Below are positions 62,681-64,000 of a stretch of 64,000 nucleotides of DNA, one piece after another. The stretch spans positions 92,715,797 through 92,779,796 of the forward strand of contig NC_044566.1 of the NCBI RefSeq assembly GCF_007565055.1. The letters are read 5' to 3'. Numbering within the stretch: the stretch's first letter is position 1; each line of letters opens with the position of its first letter. The notes below the pieces were generated by a model. The model ran no database searches and was not told where the DNA came from. It worked only from the letters and a program-made list of their open reading frames with translations. This stretch comes from Rhinopithecus roxellana (taxonomy: Eukaryota > Chordata > Mammalia > Primates > Cercopithecidae). The translations under genes were made by a program, and so were the position numbers.

Positions 62681-63406
62681 CAATGGAAAAGAGTGAATTA
62701 TCTACCTTTCATCTAAAACCTTGAATAAGTTCTAAGAATTTAAACAAAACTTTGGCCACATGCGCTGCTTTGATGCCATTTTTTTCTCATAAAAACTAAG
62801 TATCTTCTAAATGCACTTCACAATAGTTTCTTTATCATGACATGTCATATTTCATACACTCTGACACAGGAAAAGGTCAGTGAACAAACAAATTATCTTC
62901 CCATCTTCAACTACACTAATTGAAGGATAGGACTTAGTCATTATAATAATCTTGAAGCTTATTATAAGCAGACAATGCCATAGTCTTAAAAAAAAAGCTT
63001 TGTAAAAATAAACAGATGGCATCCATAATTAGCTTTGTGTGTGTTATGAGTTTGTTTACAGTTTCAACAACATTTTAAGACATTTTGACATAATTTTAAT
63101 GACAAATTATCACTAAAATAAGCATCTACCCTTCATAAAATAAATGTGACACTAAATAAAGATCTTATTAGGAGTTTAAAATATATATTTTTGAAAACAA
63201 ATTATGATTTTGTAAGAACCAAGACTTTATAAGATAAATATAATAACTAGCAAAAATAGTAACTAGCAAAAAAATATATATTTTTAATATATATATATTA
63301 ATATATATAATAACTAATATAAATATAGTAACTAGCAAAAAAAAAGAAACCCTCTATTATTACTAGAAACCAATTTCATGTGAGAAAGCATCTCAGCACT
63401 CTACTC
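62659..63406. other. Intronic sequence with AT-rich palindromic tract
   Basis: 63238-63345 is an AT-rich tract with repeated 'aactagcaaaa' units, listed in the findings. No exon seen. Confidence 0.6.
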
Positions 63407-63419
63407 AAGAGGTGAACCT

Positions 63420-63732
63420 GGATGGGTGTGGTGATTCACGCCTGTCATCCCAGCACTTTGGGAGGTCAAGACAGGAGAATCACTTGAGGTCAGGAGTTTG
63501 AGACCAGCCTGGTCAACATGATGAAACCCCATCTCTACTAAAAATAAAAAAATTTAGCCAGGTGTGGTGGCACACGCCTGTAATCCCAGCTACTCAGGAG
63601 GCAGAGGCACGAAAATTGCTGGAACATGGGAGAAGGTTGCAGTAAGCCGAGATTGCACCACTGTACTTCAGTCTGGGTGACAGAGCGATACTCCATCTCA
63701 AAAAAAAAAAAAAAAGAGAAGAAAAGAAAAAA
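63420..63732 (+). mobile_element. AluS, sense, with target duplication
   Basis: 'aagaggtgaacct' at 63407-63419 is repeated at 63733-63745. Confidence 0.95.
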
Positions 63733-63745
63733 AAGAGGTGAACCT

Positions 63746-64000
63746 ACTATGTGCCAAGTGCTTTACATCAATACTATTCACACATCCCTGATAGACGAAA
63801 AGACAATTTTAAGAGTTAAGTGAACCATTCAGTTTCCTCTTTCTATGACCAGTGCCCATATAAGCACATACCATATACGAGGCTAATAAATATATATTGA
63901 ATGAATGAACAACAAATGCAGACTTCACACCTACAGTAAGCAGTCGGAACGGAGCTGGAACTCATCTCACTGCAGAGGTGACGCTATCTTCCTGATCTTC
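63746..64000. other. Intron, window edge
   Basis: 63840-63905 has an MIR/L2-like flavour ('aatatatattgaatgaatg'). No PCCA exon is recognisable up to the edge. Confidence 0.5.

Noticed and set aside
61553..64000. Preceding PCCA exon (ending ...FLEMNTR)
   Set aside because: No match before the right edge. It must lie outside the window.

Overview
The window is intronic and exonic DNA of a catarrhine primate, most likely an Old World monkey such as a macaque, baboon or relative. At least 30 Alu elements and fragments are present. Four of them (5903, 16191, 43759, 62359) carry a combination I associate with the cercopithecoid AluYR lineage: 'ctcaagcctg', 'ccgagacggg', an A6 run before 'tacaaaaaactag' and, in part, 'gatccggccac'. 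The species call rests on that recalled pattern and is an inference.

The only protein-coding gene I can support is PCCA, the biotin-containing alpha subunit of mitochondrial propionyl-CoA carboxylase, on the minus strand. Six consecutive internal exons are present. In transcription order they are 61409-61552, 60011-60085, 55712-55780, 53015-53090, 31576-31686 and 22023-22125. They are 144, 75, 69, 76, 111 and 103 nt long. All have AG/GT borders, and their phases join into one open frame. They cover the end of the biotin carboxylase domain and the start of the linker/BT domain, about human residues 356-548 (c.1066-1643). Both ends of the window lie inside PCCA introns. No promoter, first exon or last exon is present.

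Layout. 1-6660: an old antisense LINE-1 broken up by Alus. 6970-15100: mostly unique intron with an L2 fragment, MIRs, one MaLR LTR and two conserved-looking blocks. 15108-18055: a nearly complete Tigger1 split by two Alus. 18630-19560: an antisense L1M containing an Alu and a 33-bp U2 snRNA 5' fragment. 20670-23270: small DNA transposons, a 125-bp duplicated segment and the 22.0-kb exon. 24060-31575: unique intron with MER5, L2, MIR and L1M fragments. 31576-38070: an exon, a full-length Hsmar1, a sense L1M with nested Alus and a complete Tigger2-like element. 38480-53000: Alu-rich intron with MIR, L2, LTRs and a 5'-truncated primate L1. 53015-64000: four PCCA exons with short introns and two further conserved-looking blocks.

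I found no new multi-gene or defence-like system. The most unusual observations are a PCCA 3' splice site whose upstream tract is a TTGA-type tetranucleotide repeat, a U2 5'-end insertion with a perfect 22-bp target duplication and no poly(A), a local 125-bp templated duplication beside an exon, three nearly full-length DNA transposons all in the PCCA orientation, and several unique-sequence blocks that look like intronic enhancers.
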